From positions 7,501 to 71,500 of the forward strand of contig OZ025283.1 in the NCBI GenBank assembly GCA_964019165.1: 64,000 nucleotides of DNA, written 5' to 3'. The stretch comes from Mastigias papua. Its lineage: Eukaryota > Cnidaria > Scyphozoa > Rhizostomeae > Mastigiidae. The translations under genes and the position numbers were made by a program. Positions 52,860 through 64,000 of the stretch are shown here, piece after piece (position 1 is the first letter of the stretch; each line of letters starts with the position of its first letter). The notes under the pieces are model-generated. The model searched no databases and was not told the DNA's origin. It saw only the letters and a list, made by a program, of their open reading frames with translations.

Positions 52860-54233
52860 GCCCAAGTTGCTGATGATGGAAATTTAAGGCGATTCAAAAA
52901 GATACGTGGTGGTAATAGAGCGAAAGCTACGAAATTGATAAATGAAGCTTGCGAATTTATGAATGATAGAATAATTGACAAAGATGTGTTAAACAAACTG
53001 CAAGTTATAGTGAAATCTCTCAATGAAAAGAAAGAGTATCTTGTACAGTTGGATGACGAAATACTGCAAAAATGCACCCTAGACGAAATTGACAAAGAAG
53101 GTGATGAATCAACCTGCGTAAGTACACGAATCAATGAATTTATTGCCAAGGTCACCGATTATGTTAACAGTTCGAGCACTGCACTCAAACCGCCAAATGC
53201 AAGTCCATGTCCAATTTCTCCACTCAAAGTGTTACGCCCTCTTTCCAAAGCATTTACACCACCTTGACCAACAGTAAGCAACGAATTATAAGAGTATCCA
53301 GGTGTCCAGAACACATCAATCAACGATAGAACCCAAGCGGTTAGGCTCCCAAAGATTAGTTTAGCAAGGTTCAAGGGGGGTGTCACAAAATTCCAACATT
53401 TTTGGCAAAGCTTTCGATGCTCAGTGGATGAAAATCATAGTCTTTCAGATGTACATACACTGAATTATTTGGTCAATTCCTTAGAGGGACAAGCTTATAA
53501 AGCATTGGAAGATCTTGAAATACATGAGGAAAATTGTGGTAAAGCTGTGGAATTGTTAAAAAAAAGATTTGGTAAGACGCAACACATAATCAGCGCACAC
53601 ATGCAATCCTTACTCAAATTGCAATCATTTCAAAATGATAAACTTTCAGGTATTCATGGCATTTACGACACAATCATGGTGCACGTTTGCGGGTTAGAAA
53701 GTTTGGGAGTTTCTTCTGAGAAGTACGGCAGTCTCTTAGTGCCCGTTATAATATCCAGGGTGCCTGAGGATATAGCCTTACAAGTGGCCCGACAAACCTC
53801 TGAAGATTTTTGGAATATTAGAGAACTTATGGACATAATTCAAAGAGAAATTGAAGCCAGGGAAGTGAGCAAAAAGATAGTAGGAAAAGATCAGAAAAGG
53901 AGCGAGAAAGAGCCATTTAAACAATTTCAACACCATATGTTGCCGCAAGGGACAACGAAGTCATTTGTTACTAAATTAGAGACAAGTATGCAGAAAAAGA
54001 GACAGATTCAATGCTATTTCTGCGATAAGAATCAGTTTTGAAATGAATGCAAAGAGATCACAGGTGTCAAAGAACGACGAGCGATTCTGCTTCAAGCCAG
54101 GCGATGTTTCAACTGTTTGCGAAAGGGACATTTCTCTAAAGATTGCCAAGCTAAAGTGAAGTGTTACAGTTGTAAAGGTCCTCATAACACAGCACTGTGC
54201 AACAAAGAAGAGCCAAATTCAACTGCCAGTTGA
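52860..54233 (+). pseudogene. BEL/Pao retrotransposon gag
   Basis: A helical N-terminal region lies at 52935-53267. After a frame break comes the DUF1759-type core (LARFKGGVTKFQHFW..F, DVHTLNYLVNSLEGQAYKAL, AVELLKKRFGK). The C-terminal part has zinc knuckles CYFC and CFNCLRKGHFSKDC, then CYSCKGPHNTALC. Breaks: a stop with frame change near 53267, and in-frame TGA at 54039-54041 and about 54231. This architecture (DUF1759 plus knuckles plus aspartic protease) is diagnostic for BEL/Pao elements. Confidence 0.88.
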
Positions 54234-54248
54234 ATTACAACATCAAAT

Positions 54249-57200
54249 GTGCACGAAAGAACCAAAGTTTTGCTACAAACGGCGACCACATTTGCCTTTG
54301 GAGACAACAGAGGTAAGAATGTTCCCGTTAATATTGTATTTGATGGAGGCAGTCAGAGGTCAATTGTGTCTAAGGAACTACAAAGAAAGCTAGGATTGGA
54401 GCCACAGAAGATTGAAAAACTGAATTTCAACACATATGGTTCAGAAATGTATGTAAATACATTTAGTGACAGAGTAACCGTTAATGTAGAAGTAAATGAC
54501 AAAGTCGTAAGTATATGTGCCTTAAGTTCACCAGCCGTTTGTTTGCCTTTAGCTTCTAATGTTGATATAGCAAGTTATCCTCACTTACAAGGTTTAGTTC
54601 TCGCAGATAACTCAAGTGCATGTAGAAAGCGTGTAGATATATTGATAGGCATGGACCACTATTATGACATAGTAATAGATGAAATCATTAGGGGCAGTGC
54701 AGGTCCAGCAGCCATTAGCAGTAAGCTGGGTTGTTTCCTTTCAGGCCCTGTATCCTTTTCAGATGAAAACAATGGTAAATCATTTCATACAGTCAATGAC
54801 GTTGTTAATGCCAATTTGGTGTTAGATATATTACATTGTAGAGAAGAGGTGGTAGATGAATCGTGCGAAATAGTTGATGCACTAGATAGGTTCTGGAAGC
54901 ATGAAGATATGGGTGTTGGTCAAGAAGAAGCACCTAGTGATGAAAGCACCATGAAAATCAAGCATGAGAACCATAATGAACGTTATCAAGTAAGCCTTCC
55001 ATGGAAAGGTACTATTCATGAGGAATTAAGTGCTACTTATGAAATGTGTAAGTCTCGATTGTCTTCTTTATTTAGGAAATTGAAGGAAAATCCATCTTTA
55101 TTACAGCAGTATAATGAAGCTTTTGAACAGCAGTTGGCTGAAGGTGTTATTGAAAGGGTGGATTGTAATCGGTACGAGGATAGGGAAGCACATTTTTGTG
55201 CCATTTTGGCACAGTAAGAAATGACCAGCAGACTACAAAGCTGTGTGTGGTGTTCAACGGATCGGCAAGGTTTGGCACCTCTTTGTCACTCAATGATAGA
55301 TTAGATTCAGGCACCAATCACAAGCTGCTGTTATTTGATACAAGTATGCGATTTAGAATGCTCCCAGTTGTACTAAGTGCCGACATAGAAAAGGCATTGT
55401 TACCAGTTCAGGTTAATCCTAATGACCGTGATGTACTGAGATTTCTGTGGTTCGATGACATAACTCAGGAAGAGCCTGCTATTGTCCAATATAGGTATTG
55501 CTGGTTGGTATTTGGGTTTACTTGCAGTCCAGCTATTCTAGCTGAGACAATTATCATCTTAATCAATTTGAATCAAAGTATCCCAAAGTCGTTGCTCAGT
55601 TAAGAAGGTTATATTGCGACGATTTCTCTTGTGGTGCTAGCAATGTAAAGGAGGCTATTACGATTTATAAACATGCCAAAGAAATAATGTCTGCTGGGGG
55701 GTTCAATCTTCGCAAGTGGGCTTCCAACAGCAGCGAAGTAATGAAAACAATTAGTAAAGTTGAAATCGAAGGCGCGGAAAGTAACAACAATGCTAAGGTA
55801 AATGAAGACAATCAAACCTACTCTAAATGTGTAAGTGGTGCTTCAGACAATGAGAACGAATTAAAGATCTTAGGGGTAGGATGGGATAATAAGGCTGATG
55901 TTCTTCACATAGACTTAGCAGAAGTAACAGTATTCGCAAAGGCTTTACCACCAACTAAGAGATCGGTATTCTGCTGCTAAAATATTTGATCCTTTGGTGT
56001 ATGTATCTGTACTAGTGGTAAAATGTAAGTCATTTTTCCAGCAACTGTGCATCAACAAATGTAGCTGGGATGATGAGCTAGTGGGAAAAAACAAGGAAAA
56101 CATACAATGGTCTGATTAATGCTCTTGAAACGTTTCCTATAATACAAGCTCCTCGATATCTTTTTCTTAGACATGAGACAGTTTCTCACGTAGAGGTTCT
56201 CTGATGCAAGCAAAGTGGCCTATGGAATGACCGTCTATTTATGAGTTATCTATAAATCAGGCAAAATAAGTAATAGGTTTATTGCATCCAAATCTAAAGT
56301 GGTTCCCATTAAGCAACAAAGCATCCCTCGGTGGGAACTACTTGGAGCTTTTTTAATGGTAAAATTGGTAGAGAACATATCTAATATTATTCAGCAGTCA
56401 CTGACAGAGCATACCATTCATAGATACTACTTGGTAGATTCCATGGCCGTACTGTGTTGGGTTAAAAATGTAAAGCCCTGGACACAATACATTCACAATA
56501 GAATTAACATTATTTTACAGAAGTCCAATAGAGAAGAATGGTTCTACTGTCCAGGTCCCTTGAATCTGGCGGATTTACCATCTCGTGGAAAGAACAAGAA
56601 TATAAGCAACAACCCCTTATGCTTGGAGGGTCCTTTATTCCTTAAGTCAGAGTCCAGTGAATGGCCTAGTCCACCACGTGAGTATGAACTAGAAACACCG
56701 TTGGATTTGAAAGAGCAAGTAAAATCCGATCCAAAAATCACACATGCTATGTCAGTTTTAGCTAGTAAGTCAATGTTATATATGGAGAAGGTCATAGATT
56801 TGAAACGTTTCAGTAATAAGGGAAAGTTGATTAGATGTATAGGATGGGTGTTGAGATTCATTGCTAACTTGAAATCAGCCCGTAAGAAGTGTGATTTAGA
56901 TGTTGAGCCAATATTAAATGTGTTGGAATTACAAGAAGCTGAAAAATTGTTACTTAAGTCAATCCAAAACGAACATTTTAGCAAGGAAATTCACTATTTA
57001 TCACTCAGCGAATCGGTCAGGAGAGGAATGAAGACTCCTCTCTATATTAGCCAGATCAATTTATATTTAGATGAGGATGAGATACTTCGTTGCAGGTCAC
57101 GTATAGAAAAATCCACAGTTTCAGATTGTAGTAAAAGACCTATATTGTTGCCATCTAAAAATAGATTCTCGGAATTAGTTATCGCAGAATGGCACGGCAA

Positions 57201-57279
57201 GGTTTTTCACAATGGGACTGTAGACACTTTAAACTGTTTGAGACAACGTTATTGGGTACTTCGGGATTCAAACTGCTAA
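54249..57279 (+). pseudogene. BEL/Pao pol: protease, reverse transcriptase, RNase H, truncated integrase
   Basis: 54249-55217: aspartic protease with the catalytic VFDGGSQRSIV motif, then a linker into RT. 55196-55603 (shifted frame): RT with VVFNGSARFG, SADIEKALL and VFGFTCSPAILAE. 55590-55980: LYCDDFSCGA, the RT active-site DD, and a later RT segment. About 55980-56298 is broken. 56299-57279: RNase H and linker (IPRWELLGAFLM, LADLPSRGK), then the H..H..C start of the integrase zinc domain (EWHGKVFHNGT, LRQRYWVL), where it ends. The integrase core and 3' LTR are missing. At least three frame changes show it is a dead, 3'-truncated copy. Confidence 0.9.
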
Positions 57280-58261
57280 GACTTTGCTTTGGTATTGTGT
57301 ATGGACCTCACATTTGGATAGGATAGTCATCAATAGATTTACTGTACTCCTATTGAGAATTTATTTGATGGGATGTCCCAATAAGGGTCTGTCCATGATG
57401 AAAGCTAGAATTGTAAACATTTATTCTTATATAGCTAATATTTAAAGGAGAATTCCAGGATAAATACAACCAGTGCTAAAAGTGCATGTTGGAAGGTGAT
57501 AAAAGGCATCATGCAAAGAGAAATTGAAAATTCGATGGCCATGGTGAGTAAGTACGCAATTAGTGTTGATTTTTCTGTGTGTAGCTTTGCCATAACTTCT
57601 CGCACCTCTAGTTCATCCGGGATCTTTTGTGACCTCACAGATGTTCACTGCAAGTGCTCGCTACCTTAGAACAGCACAGAAGCCTATGTTCACCTCAGTG
57701 TGTTATTCGCAATATAATGAAGTATAGAGTCGAATAAGGCTATAAATCATTACCTATTGTGAATAAAACAATTTATCTAACAGTACAAAGAGGACAATTG
57801 GCACAGATGAAAAGCATCTAAAGAAAATGCTGCCACATGAAATGGAGCGCTTGTTATAGGCCCTGGGCAGCAAGAGTTGTTTTCAGGTATCCATTGGATC
57901 CTATTTGACAGCATGCCTGGATTGCCAAGCGAAATTTAGCCAAGCAAAAGTTAGTAATGTAGTAAACTTCAAGCTATGTGACGTTTCAGTCCTTAAACAC
58001 CACTAGTGTTTTCATGTTTGTCCTAATTGTCGTATGGATTTGATTGCTGTCAGGAAAAACCATTGGCAAAGTACAGGGGTATCAAAAACAGTAAAAAAAC
58101 TTTTGCAATATAGTAAAGACAAGAAAAATAATTTCTGCAATGAGTGATGTGCCAATGGGGGTATGGCACCCTACCCAACATGGCATAGAACGTCAAGACA
58201 GTTGGTTATGATACAGAGTATAGTAGCCAATTATTATGTTGGTCATAGTTTTTCTTCTGTT
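57280..58261. other. Stretch between BEL/Pao relic and Harbinger
   Basis: The first part may hold further decayed retrotransposon sequence: a CLDCQAKF-like phrase near 57920 and SVMSDVPMGV near 58140 are suggestive only. No feature can be supported. Confidence 0.3.
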
Positions 58262-58621
58262 AGACTACGTTCACACTTGTACCGGATGAATTGTCATCCG
58301 CTACAAAAGTGCTACAGATCAGCCTTGCGTTCACACTATTAAAAGTGATCTGATACACTTTTGTACCTGTTATCAGGACTACTTGTGATCCTGCTAGGGA
58401 GAAGGTACAATTGTGTATCTGTGCGGGTCTAAAACTGTACCGATACAATGTGAACATTTTAATCCGTATCAATTGTGATGCTGATCCACAACGAGATGAT
58501 CTTTCTGTGGCAACGGGGCTACATCAAAATGTCTTTCATTGAATTTTTGGCGGTCGACTTCAAGTCTACGTACAAAAGCAGTGCAATGAATCTGAACTAG
58601 ACACAGAAAATTATTTCACCT

Positions 58622-59073
58622 TTGCTAATTGTTCTCAGTCAACTCAGTGCTTCATTACTGCTAAATGCTCAGTTGGCTAGTATAGTCAATCAAAGTCACA
58701 GAAAAAGAAGACGGAAAGTGGTGTCTCTGCTAGATGTGGCTGCTAGAGTACAGAGAATCGGCAGCAGGCAACCAGGAAAGATTCGTAGATTTTGGGTAAG
58801 GCCAGGAAGAACAAGTGCTTGGTGGGACAATTTTTTGCATGGACTTGTGGTCCCAGAGGAATGGAGAGAAAACTTTCGTATGTCCAAGGAGAGTTTTATG
58901 AAACTGTGTGACTTTGTCAGGCCTTTTGTAGAAAAGTAAATAACCAGTTTCCGTGCACCAACATCTGTGGAAAAGCAAGTTGCAGTAACACTCAATTACC
59001 TTGCAGACGAAGGTGGATACCGTAAAGTAGCCAATGCGTTTGGAATTGCAAGATCCTCTGTGTCAACAATTGT
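58622..59073 (+). pseudogene. Harbinger transposase, N-terminal part
   Basis: Encodes a basic start (RKRRRKV), RRFWVRPGRTSAWWDNFL, PEEWRENFRMSKESFMKLCD, and after a stop (TAA 58937-58939, same frame) VAVTLNYLADEGGYRKVANA and GIARSSVSTIV. This is the helix-turn-helix part preceding the DDE_Tnp_4 domain. The single in-frame stop and the foldback insertion at STIV inactivate the gene. The true start codon is uncertain. An ATG at about 58665 is a candidate. Confidence 0.82.
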
Positions 59074-59169
59074 ACTTACGTGTCTAGAGAATCAGATTCA
59101 GATTCAGATTCAAAGTTATTGCGCAATACTCTTGAAAGAAGGCAAACGTTCCAACCATGCAACGAGAAC

Positions 59170-60840
59170 CAACTTCAGTTTCCTATTACAACAACATACA
59201 GTGAAAGCACTCTCAAATACACCAATATATTGGCTTGTGCCATGTATAACTTTTTCTAAAAAACGATGTTTATACGGAATAGTACTTAGGCCTTATGCCT
59301 AGTACTAACTCAACAATGTTGACCCCCATGTTTAGGAGTTAGAAACTTTGCATAAAATTCCTATTACAACAATTCACAATAACAGAACTCTCAAATACGC
59401 TAATACAGTAATCTGTGCCATGTATAGTTTTTTCTGGAAAACGATGTTTATACAGAATAGTGCTTAGGCCTTATGCCTAGTACCAACTCAACAATGTTGA
59501 CCCCCGTGTTTAGGAGTTGGAAATTTTGCATAAAAGTCCTATGACAAATATTTACAATAACAGAACTCTCAAATACGCTAATACAGTAACCTGTGCCGTT
59601 TATAGTTTTTTCTAGAAAACGATGTTTATACGGAATGGTACTTAGGCCTTATGCCTAGTACCAACTCAACAATGTTTACCCCCGTATTTAGGAGTTAGAA
59701 ATTTTGCATAAAATTCCTATTACAAATATTTACAATAACAGAACTCTCAAATACGCTAATACAGTAACCTGTGCCGTTTATAGTTTTGTCTAGAAAACGA
59801 TGTTTATACGGAATGGTACTTAGGCCTTATGCCTAGTACCAACTCAACAATGTTTACCCCCGTATTTAGGAGTTAGAAATTGTGCATAAAATTCCTATTA
59901 CAACAATTTACAATAACAGAACTCTCAAATACGCTAATACAGTAACCTGTGCCGTTTATAGTTTTTTCTGGAAAACGATGTTTATACGAAATAGTACTTA
60001 GGCCTTATGCCTAGTACTAACTTAACAATGTTGACACCCGTGTTTAGGAGTTGGAAATTTTGCATAAAATTCCTATTACAAATATTTACAATAACAGAAC
60101 TCTCAAATACACTAATACAGTAATCTGTGCCGTTTATAGTTTTTTCTAGAAAACGATGTTTATACGAAATAGTACTTAGGCCTTATGCCTAGTACTAACT
60201 TACCAATGTTGACACCCGTGTTTAGGAGTTAGAAATTTGGCATAAAATTCCTATTACAAATATTTACAATAACAGAACTCTCAAATACGCTAATACAGTA
60301 ATCTGTGCGATGTATAGTTTTTTCTAGAAAACGATGTTTATACGGAATAGTACTTAAGCCTTATGCCTAGTACTAACTTAACAATGTTGACCCCCGTGTT
60401 TAGGAGTTAGAAATTTTGCATAAAATTCCTATTACAACAATATACAATAACAGAACTCTCAAATACACCAATACATTAATCTGTACCATGTATAGGTTTA
60501 TCTAAAAAACGATGTTTGTACAGAATAGTACTTAGGCGTTATATATAGTACTGACGCGACGATGCTGACCCCCGTATTTTAGAGTTAGAAAGTTGTCATA
60601 AAATTTCTGTTACAAGAATGTAGAGTAAAGGAACTCTCAAATACACCAACAGAATGGCCTGTGCCATGTATAATTTTATCTAAAAAACTATGTTTATACG
60701 GAATAGTACATAGGCGTTATACATAGTACTGACTCGACAATGCTAACCCCCGTATTTCAGAGTATGAAATGCTCCATAAAATTTCTAGTACAATAATATT
60801 CAGTGACAGCACTCTCAAAGGCATGAAGGCAGTAATCTAT
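59170..60840 (+). repeat. 178-bp tandem units, left arm of the foldback
   Basis: Nine units. The marker TTAGGCCTTATGCCTAGTAC occurs near 59287, 59465, 59643, 59820, 59999, 60177 and 60355, with diverged copies near 60533 and 60712. The marker is itself a small hairpin. Units at the inner end are most diverged. Confidence 0.93.
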
Positions 60841-62129
60841 GGAGTGAACAGCTTTTTCTTAATAAGTATGTTTACAAGTTCCTTATGCTGTGAGCTGTCA
60901 TATCCTTCTAAATCGGCTGTGATTATGTCAATAGACTACAGATAATATTCTTATCATATATTGCAAAGAAGCTTGATTAGATGTAGCGCTGCGTTCATGG
61001 TGCTAAAAGAGAAGAGAAAGTGCATGCTAGTTTCAGCTGAGAAACTATTGCCTTGTCAGTTTAGTGGCGTAGAAGGTGTAGATGAGACCCTGAAAACTAA
61101 TTGAGAGTTTAATGCGACATATCTTCATAAGTATTTGGTTACAAATAGAAGTGGAATAATTTGCCTTGTCCCTTTCATATGCGATGTAAATTGTACATAG
61201 GCTATTACTATAAATGAAAATCTGAAATCTGAAGTCTGATACGATTAGTTGTTATAATTTTCTGAGTCCTCCAGCAGTAATGTACTGTATAAGTTCAGTT
61301 TGCTCGTAATATGTCAGGGGCATGTTGATCTGCTAAATGGTAAAACGAAAAACAGCTCAATGAAATCATAAAGTATAGAGAGCCCTGGTTCAAACGGTTT
61401 GTTGTAAACACGGTGATGAACTATGTGAAATCGTGTTATAAGTGGAAGAAGACCTTTTAAGCTGCCACGTAGCACAAAGCTCAATTTTGATGAAGAAAGT
61501 TGCAAAAGTTTATAAAACAATATGCTGATACTGATAGCAACTGAACATTATCAAAGTAATGTTTATAGGCAGGTTCGTCATTCTATACGGGATCATTAAA
61601 AAATCATGTAATACTCATTGTCGCAATATTCCACATACCCCTACCCTTTGCAATACATGTGCAACATCCAGGGCCGCTTCCTTCACTTGCTACGAAACAT
61701 TAAAAGGACCAGCCTTGACCGATGTTAGTGAACTCTGCTTCATGCCCGAAAATATGAGAAAACGGTTGAATATTCCAAAGATATACAAATTAATTTCCCT
61801 GCATGCACTTATTATAATGTGTAGCTGAGCACTGGGCGTTTATCGACTACTTTCTTATACAAAGCAACTACACATGGCTCCTGAAATGTGGCCAAATGTC
61901 TTTCTTCCTGGTGCTTATGCTCCAGTCCAGGGAACTGATCAATACTAACCAATTTGGTATTCTCCACATTCAAAACATTATACCACCCCAACCCCTTATA
62001 ACAGCTTGTAGCAAAAATGACAACACCGAAATTTATCGGTTGCGTACATTCTAAATGGTCCCCAATTTTTATGCCCTTGACTTAAACAAAGCTATTACTG
62101 CAAATTTTGGTACTAGCAATAGCATTATT
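60841..62129. other. Unique centre of the foldback element
   Basis: About 1.3 kb between the arms. The longest frame (61559-61828, 89 codons, Cys-rich start) has no recognisable domain. No transposase and no repeat were recognised. Confidence 0.4.
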
Positions 62130-63690
62130 CAAGCAGTACTAGGTATAAAGCCTAAGCCATATTTCACATAAACATAGTTGTTTAGAAATAGCCATACATG
62201 GCACAAGCTACTGTTTTGGTGTATTTGAGAGTGCTTTCACCGTATATTGTTGTAATAGGAATTTTATGCAAAATTTCTAACTCATAAACACGGGGGTCAA
62301 CATTGTTGAGTTAGTACTAGGCATAAGGCCTAAGTACCATTCCGTATAAACATCGTTTTCTAGAAAAAACTATAAACGGCACAGATTACTGTATTAGCGT
62401 ATTTGAGAGTTCTGTTATTGCAAATTGTTGTAATAGGAATTTTATGCACAATTTCTAACTCCTAAACACGGGGGTCAACATTGTTGAGTTAGTACTAGGC
62501 ATAAGGCCTAAGTACCATTCCGTATAAACATCGTTTTCTAGAAAAAACTATACATCGCACAGATTACTGTATTAGCGTATTTGAGAGTTCTGTTATTGTA
62601 AATATTTGTAATAGGAATTTTATGCCAAATTTCTAACTCCTAAACACGGGGGTCAACATTGTTAAGTTAGTACTAGGCATAAGGCTTAAGTACTATTCCG
62701 TATAAACATCGTTTTCTAGAAAAAACTATACATCGCACAGATTACTGTATTAGCGTATTTGAGAGTTCTGTTATTGTAAATATTTGTAATAGGAATTTTA
62801 TGCCAAATTTCTAACTCCTAACCACGGGTGTCAACATTGTTAAGTTAGTACTAGGCATAAGGCCTAAGTACCATTCCGTATAAACATCGTTTTCTAGAAA
62901 AAGCTATACACGGTACAGATTAATGTATTGGTGTATTTGAGAGTTTTGTTATTGTAAATTGTTGTAATAGGAATTTTATGCAAAATTTCTAACTCCTAAA
63001 CACGGGGGTCAACATTGTTGAGTTAGTACTTGGCATAAGGCCTAAGTACCATTCCGTATAAACATCGTTGTCTAGAAAAAGCTATACACGGTACAGATTA
63101 ATGTATTGGTGTATTTGAGAGTTTTGTTATTGTAAAGTGTTGTAATAGGAATTTTATGCAAAATTTCTAACTCCTAAACACGGGGGTCAACATTGTTGAG
63201 TTAGTACTTGGCATAAGGCCTAAGTACCATTCCGTATAAACATCGTTTTCTAGAAAAAACTATAAACGGCACAGGTTACTGTATTAGCGTATTTGAGAGT
63301 TCTGTTATTGTAAATATTTGTAATAGGAATTTTATGCAAAATTTCCAACTCCTAAACACGGGGGTCAACATTGTTGGGTTGGTACTAGACATAAGGCCTA
63401 AGTACTATTCTGTATAAACATCGTTTTCTAGAAAAAACTATACATGGCACAGATTACTGTATTAGCGTATTTGAGAGTTCTGTTATTGTACATTGTTGTA
63501 ATAGGAATTTTATCCAAATTTCTAACTCCTAAACATGGGGGTCAACATTGTTGAGTTAGTACTAGGCATAAGGCCTAAGTACTATTCCGTATAAACATCG
63601 TTTTTTAGAAAAAGTTATACATGGCACAAGCCAATGTATTGGTGTAGTTGAGAGTGCTTTCACTGTATGTTGTTGTAATAGGAAACTGAA
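62130..63690 (-). repeat. 178-bp tandem units, right arm of the foldback (inverted)
   Basis: Nine units in reverse orientation, with the marker GTACTAGGCATAAGGCCTAA near 62325, 62495, 62670, 62848, 63030, 63210, 63390 and 63560 and a diverged copy near 62143. Confidence 0.93.
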
Positions 63691-63798
63691 GTTGGTTCTC
63701 GTTGCATGTTTGGAACGTTTGCCTGCCTTCAATAGTATTGCGCAATAACTTTGAATCTGAATCTGAATCTGATTCTCTAGACACGTAATAACAATTGT

Positions 63799-64000
63799 TA
63801 GGAATGTATGTTATGTGATTACAACTGAACTTGGTCAAAGATATATTAGGCTGCCACAAAACGAAAAGGACGTTAGATTTGTTGCTGAAAAATCTGAAGA
63901 GAGACATGGATTTCCACAGTGCATTGGCACCATTGATGGTACACATATTTTCATAAAAAGACCAGATGCCAACCCTGCAGACTTCCTAAACCGCAAAAAT
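63799..64000 (+). pseudogene. Harbinger transposase, catalytic part (runs off the window)
   Basis: Continues directly from the target duplication: VRNVCYVITTELGQRYIRLP and then CIGTIDGTHIFIKRP, the first catalytic Asp motif of DDE_Tnp_4 transposases, followed by ADFLNRKN. The frame is open to the end of the window. The other two acidic residues lie outside. Confidence 0.85.

Larger units (their letters stand above)
59074..63789. mobile_element. Foldback element, 4.7 kb, inserted in the Harbinger transposase
   Basis: A 9-bp duplication AACAATTGT (59065-59073 and 63790-63798) flanks it. The ends are inverted repeats beginning with a TTACGTGTCTAGAGAATCAG stretch. Each arm continues into nine tandem units of about 178 bp (left 59170-60840, right inverted 62130-63690), so the arms form a 1.7-kb imperfect palindrome around a 1.3-kb centre. 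The long repetitive TIRs and 8-9-bp duplication fit a foldback or Mutator-like non-autonomous element. No transposase is visible in the centre. Removing it rejoins the transposase frame. Confidence 0.85.
58262..64000 (+). mobile_element. PIF/Harbinger transposon, right end outside the window
   Basis: A Harbinger-type terminus GACTACGTTCACACTTGTAC lies at about 58263. The next 200 bp contain CGTTCACACT/ATGTGAAC inverted motifs. The transposase follows at 58622 and resumes at 63799 after the nested foldback element. The window ends within the transposase, so the right TIR, any second (Myb) gene and the 3-bp target duplication cannot be checked. Confidence 0.75.

Noticed and set aside
61559..61828. 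89-codon Cys-rich frame as the foldback's gene
   Set aside because: Too short, no domain, and no repeat of it elsewhere in the window.
1..64000. tRNA, rRNA or snRNA genes
   Set aside because: I looked for cloverleaf-like and box motifs by eye and found none convincing; a covariance-model scan would be needed to exclude them.

Overview
The window is AT-rich metazoan genomic DNA made almost entirely of nested mobile elements and satellite. BEL/Pao-type retroelement proteins, a mariner, a PIF/Harbinger and Helitron copies all point to an animal host, probably an invertebrate. I cannot place the species from sequence alone. No RNA gene and no complete, confidently recognised host gene was found.

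Layout: 1-1414 is a divergent relative of the Helitrons found further on. 1642-2225 can be read as a small three-exon gene of unknown function. 3382-4680 is a dead mariner with TA target sites. About 6805-13820, 16796-17282 and 42632-43985 are one satellite array of a roughly 62-bp monomer, split by two insertions. The first is a 2,975-bp non-autonomous Helitron (13821-16795). The second is a 25.3-kb Polinton/Maverick (17283-42631) with 1.1-kb terminal inverted repeats (TIRs) and a perfect 6-bp target duplication, AACATG. A second copy of the Helitron (34046-37024, opposite orientation) sits inside the DNA polymerase gene of the Polinton. 44481-49330 is an unassigned 4.85-kb element with perfect 44-bp TIRs, followed by a related 336-bp MITE. 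49774-57279 holds relics of a DIRS-like element, a Mutator-like transposase and a BEL/Pao retrotransposon. 58262 to the end is a Harbinger element whose transposase is split by a 4.7-kb foldback element built from 178-bp units.

The Polinton is the main find. It encodes protein-primed family B DNA polymerase, retroviral-type integrase, FtsK/HerA-like packaging ATPase, adenain-like protease, double-jelly-roll major capsid protein, penton-like minor capsid protein and a pX-like membrane-active protein. These are the modules of a virion-forming adintovirus-type element. Beyond that core it carries a long protein whose repeats resemble an adenovirus fibre shaft, with a concanavalin-like head. A second tail-fibre/LamG-like protein starts with a similar N-terminal peptide. 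A zinc-ribbon/phospholipase A2 module is fused to the integrase. At least four genes of ankyrin-like repeats (26-27 residues, core ECLKYAHENGCPW) lie just inside the two TIRs. Most genes start within a few bases of a TATAATATATTATA-type palindrome, which looks like a shared promoter.

The copy is broken: polB is split by the Helitron, integrase is in three frames, one ankyrin gene has an in-frame stop, and the fibre and a small coiled-coil gene each have one frameshift at a homopolymer. Several of these breaks could be sequencing or assembly errors, but the Helitron insertion is not. Inferred order of events: satellite, then Polinton insertion, then Helitron insertion.
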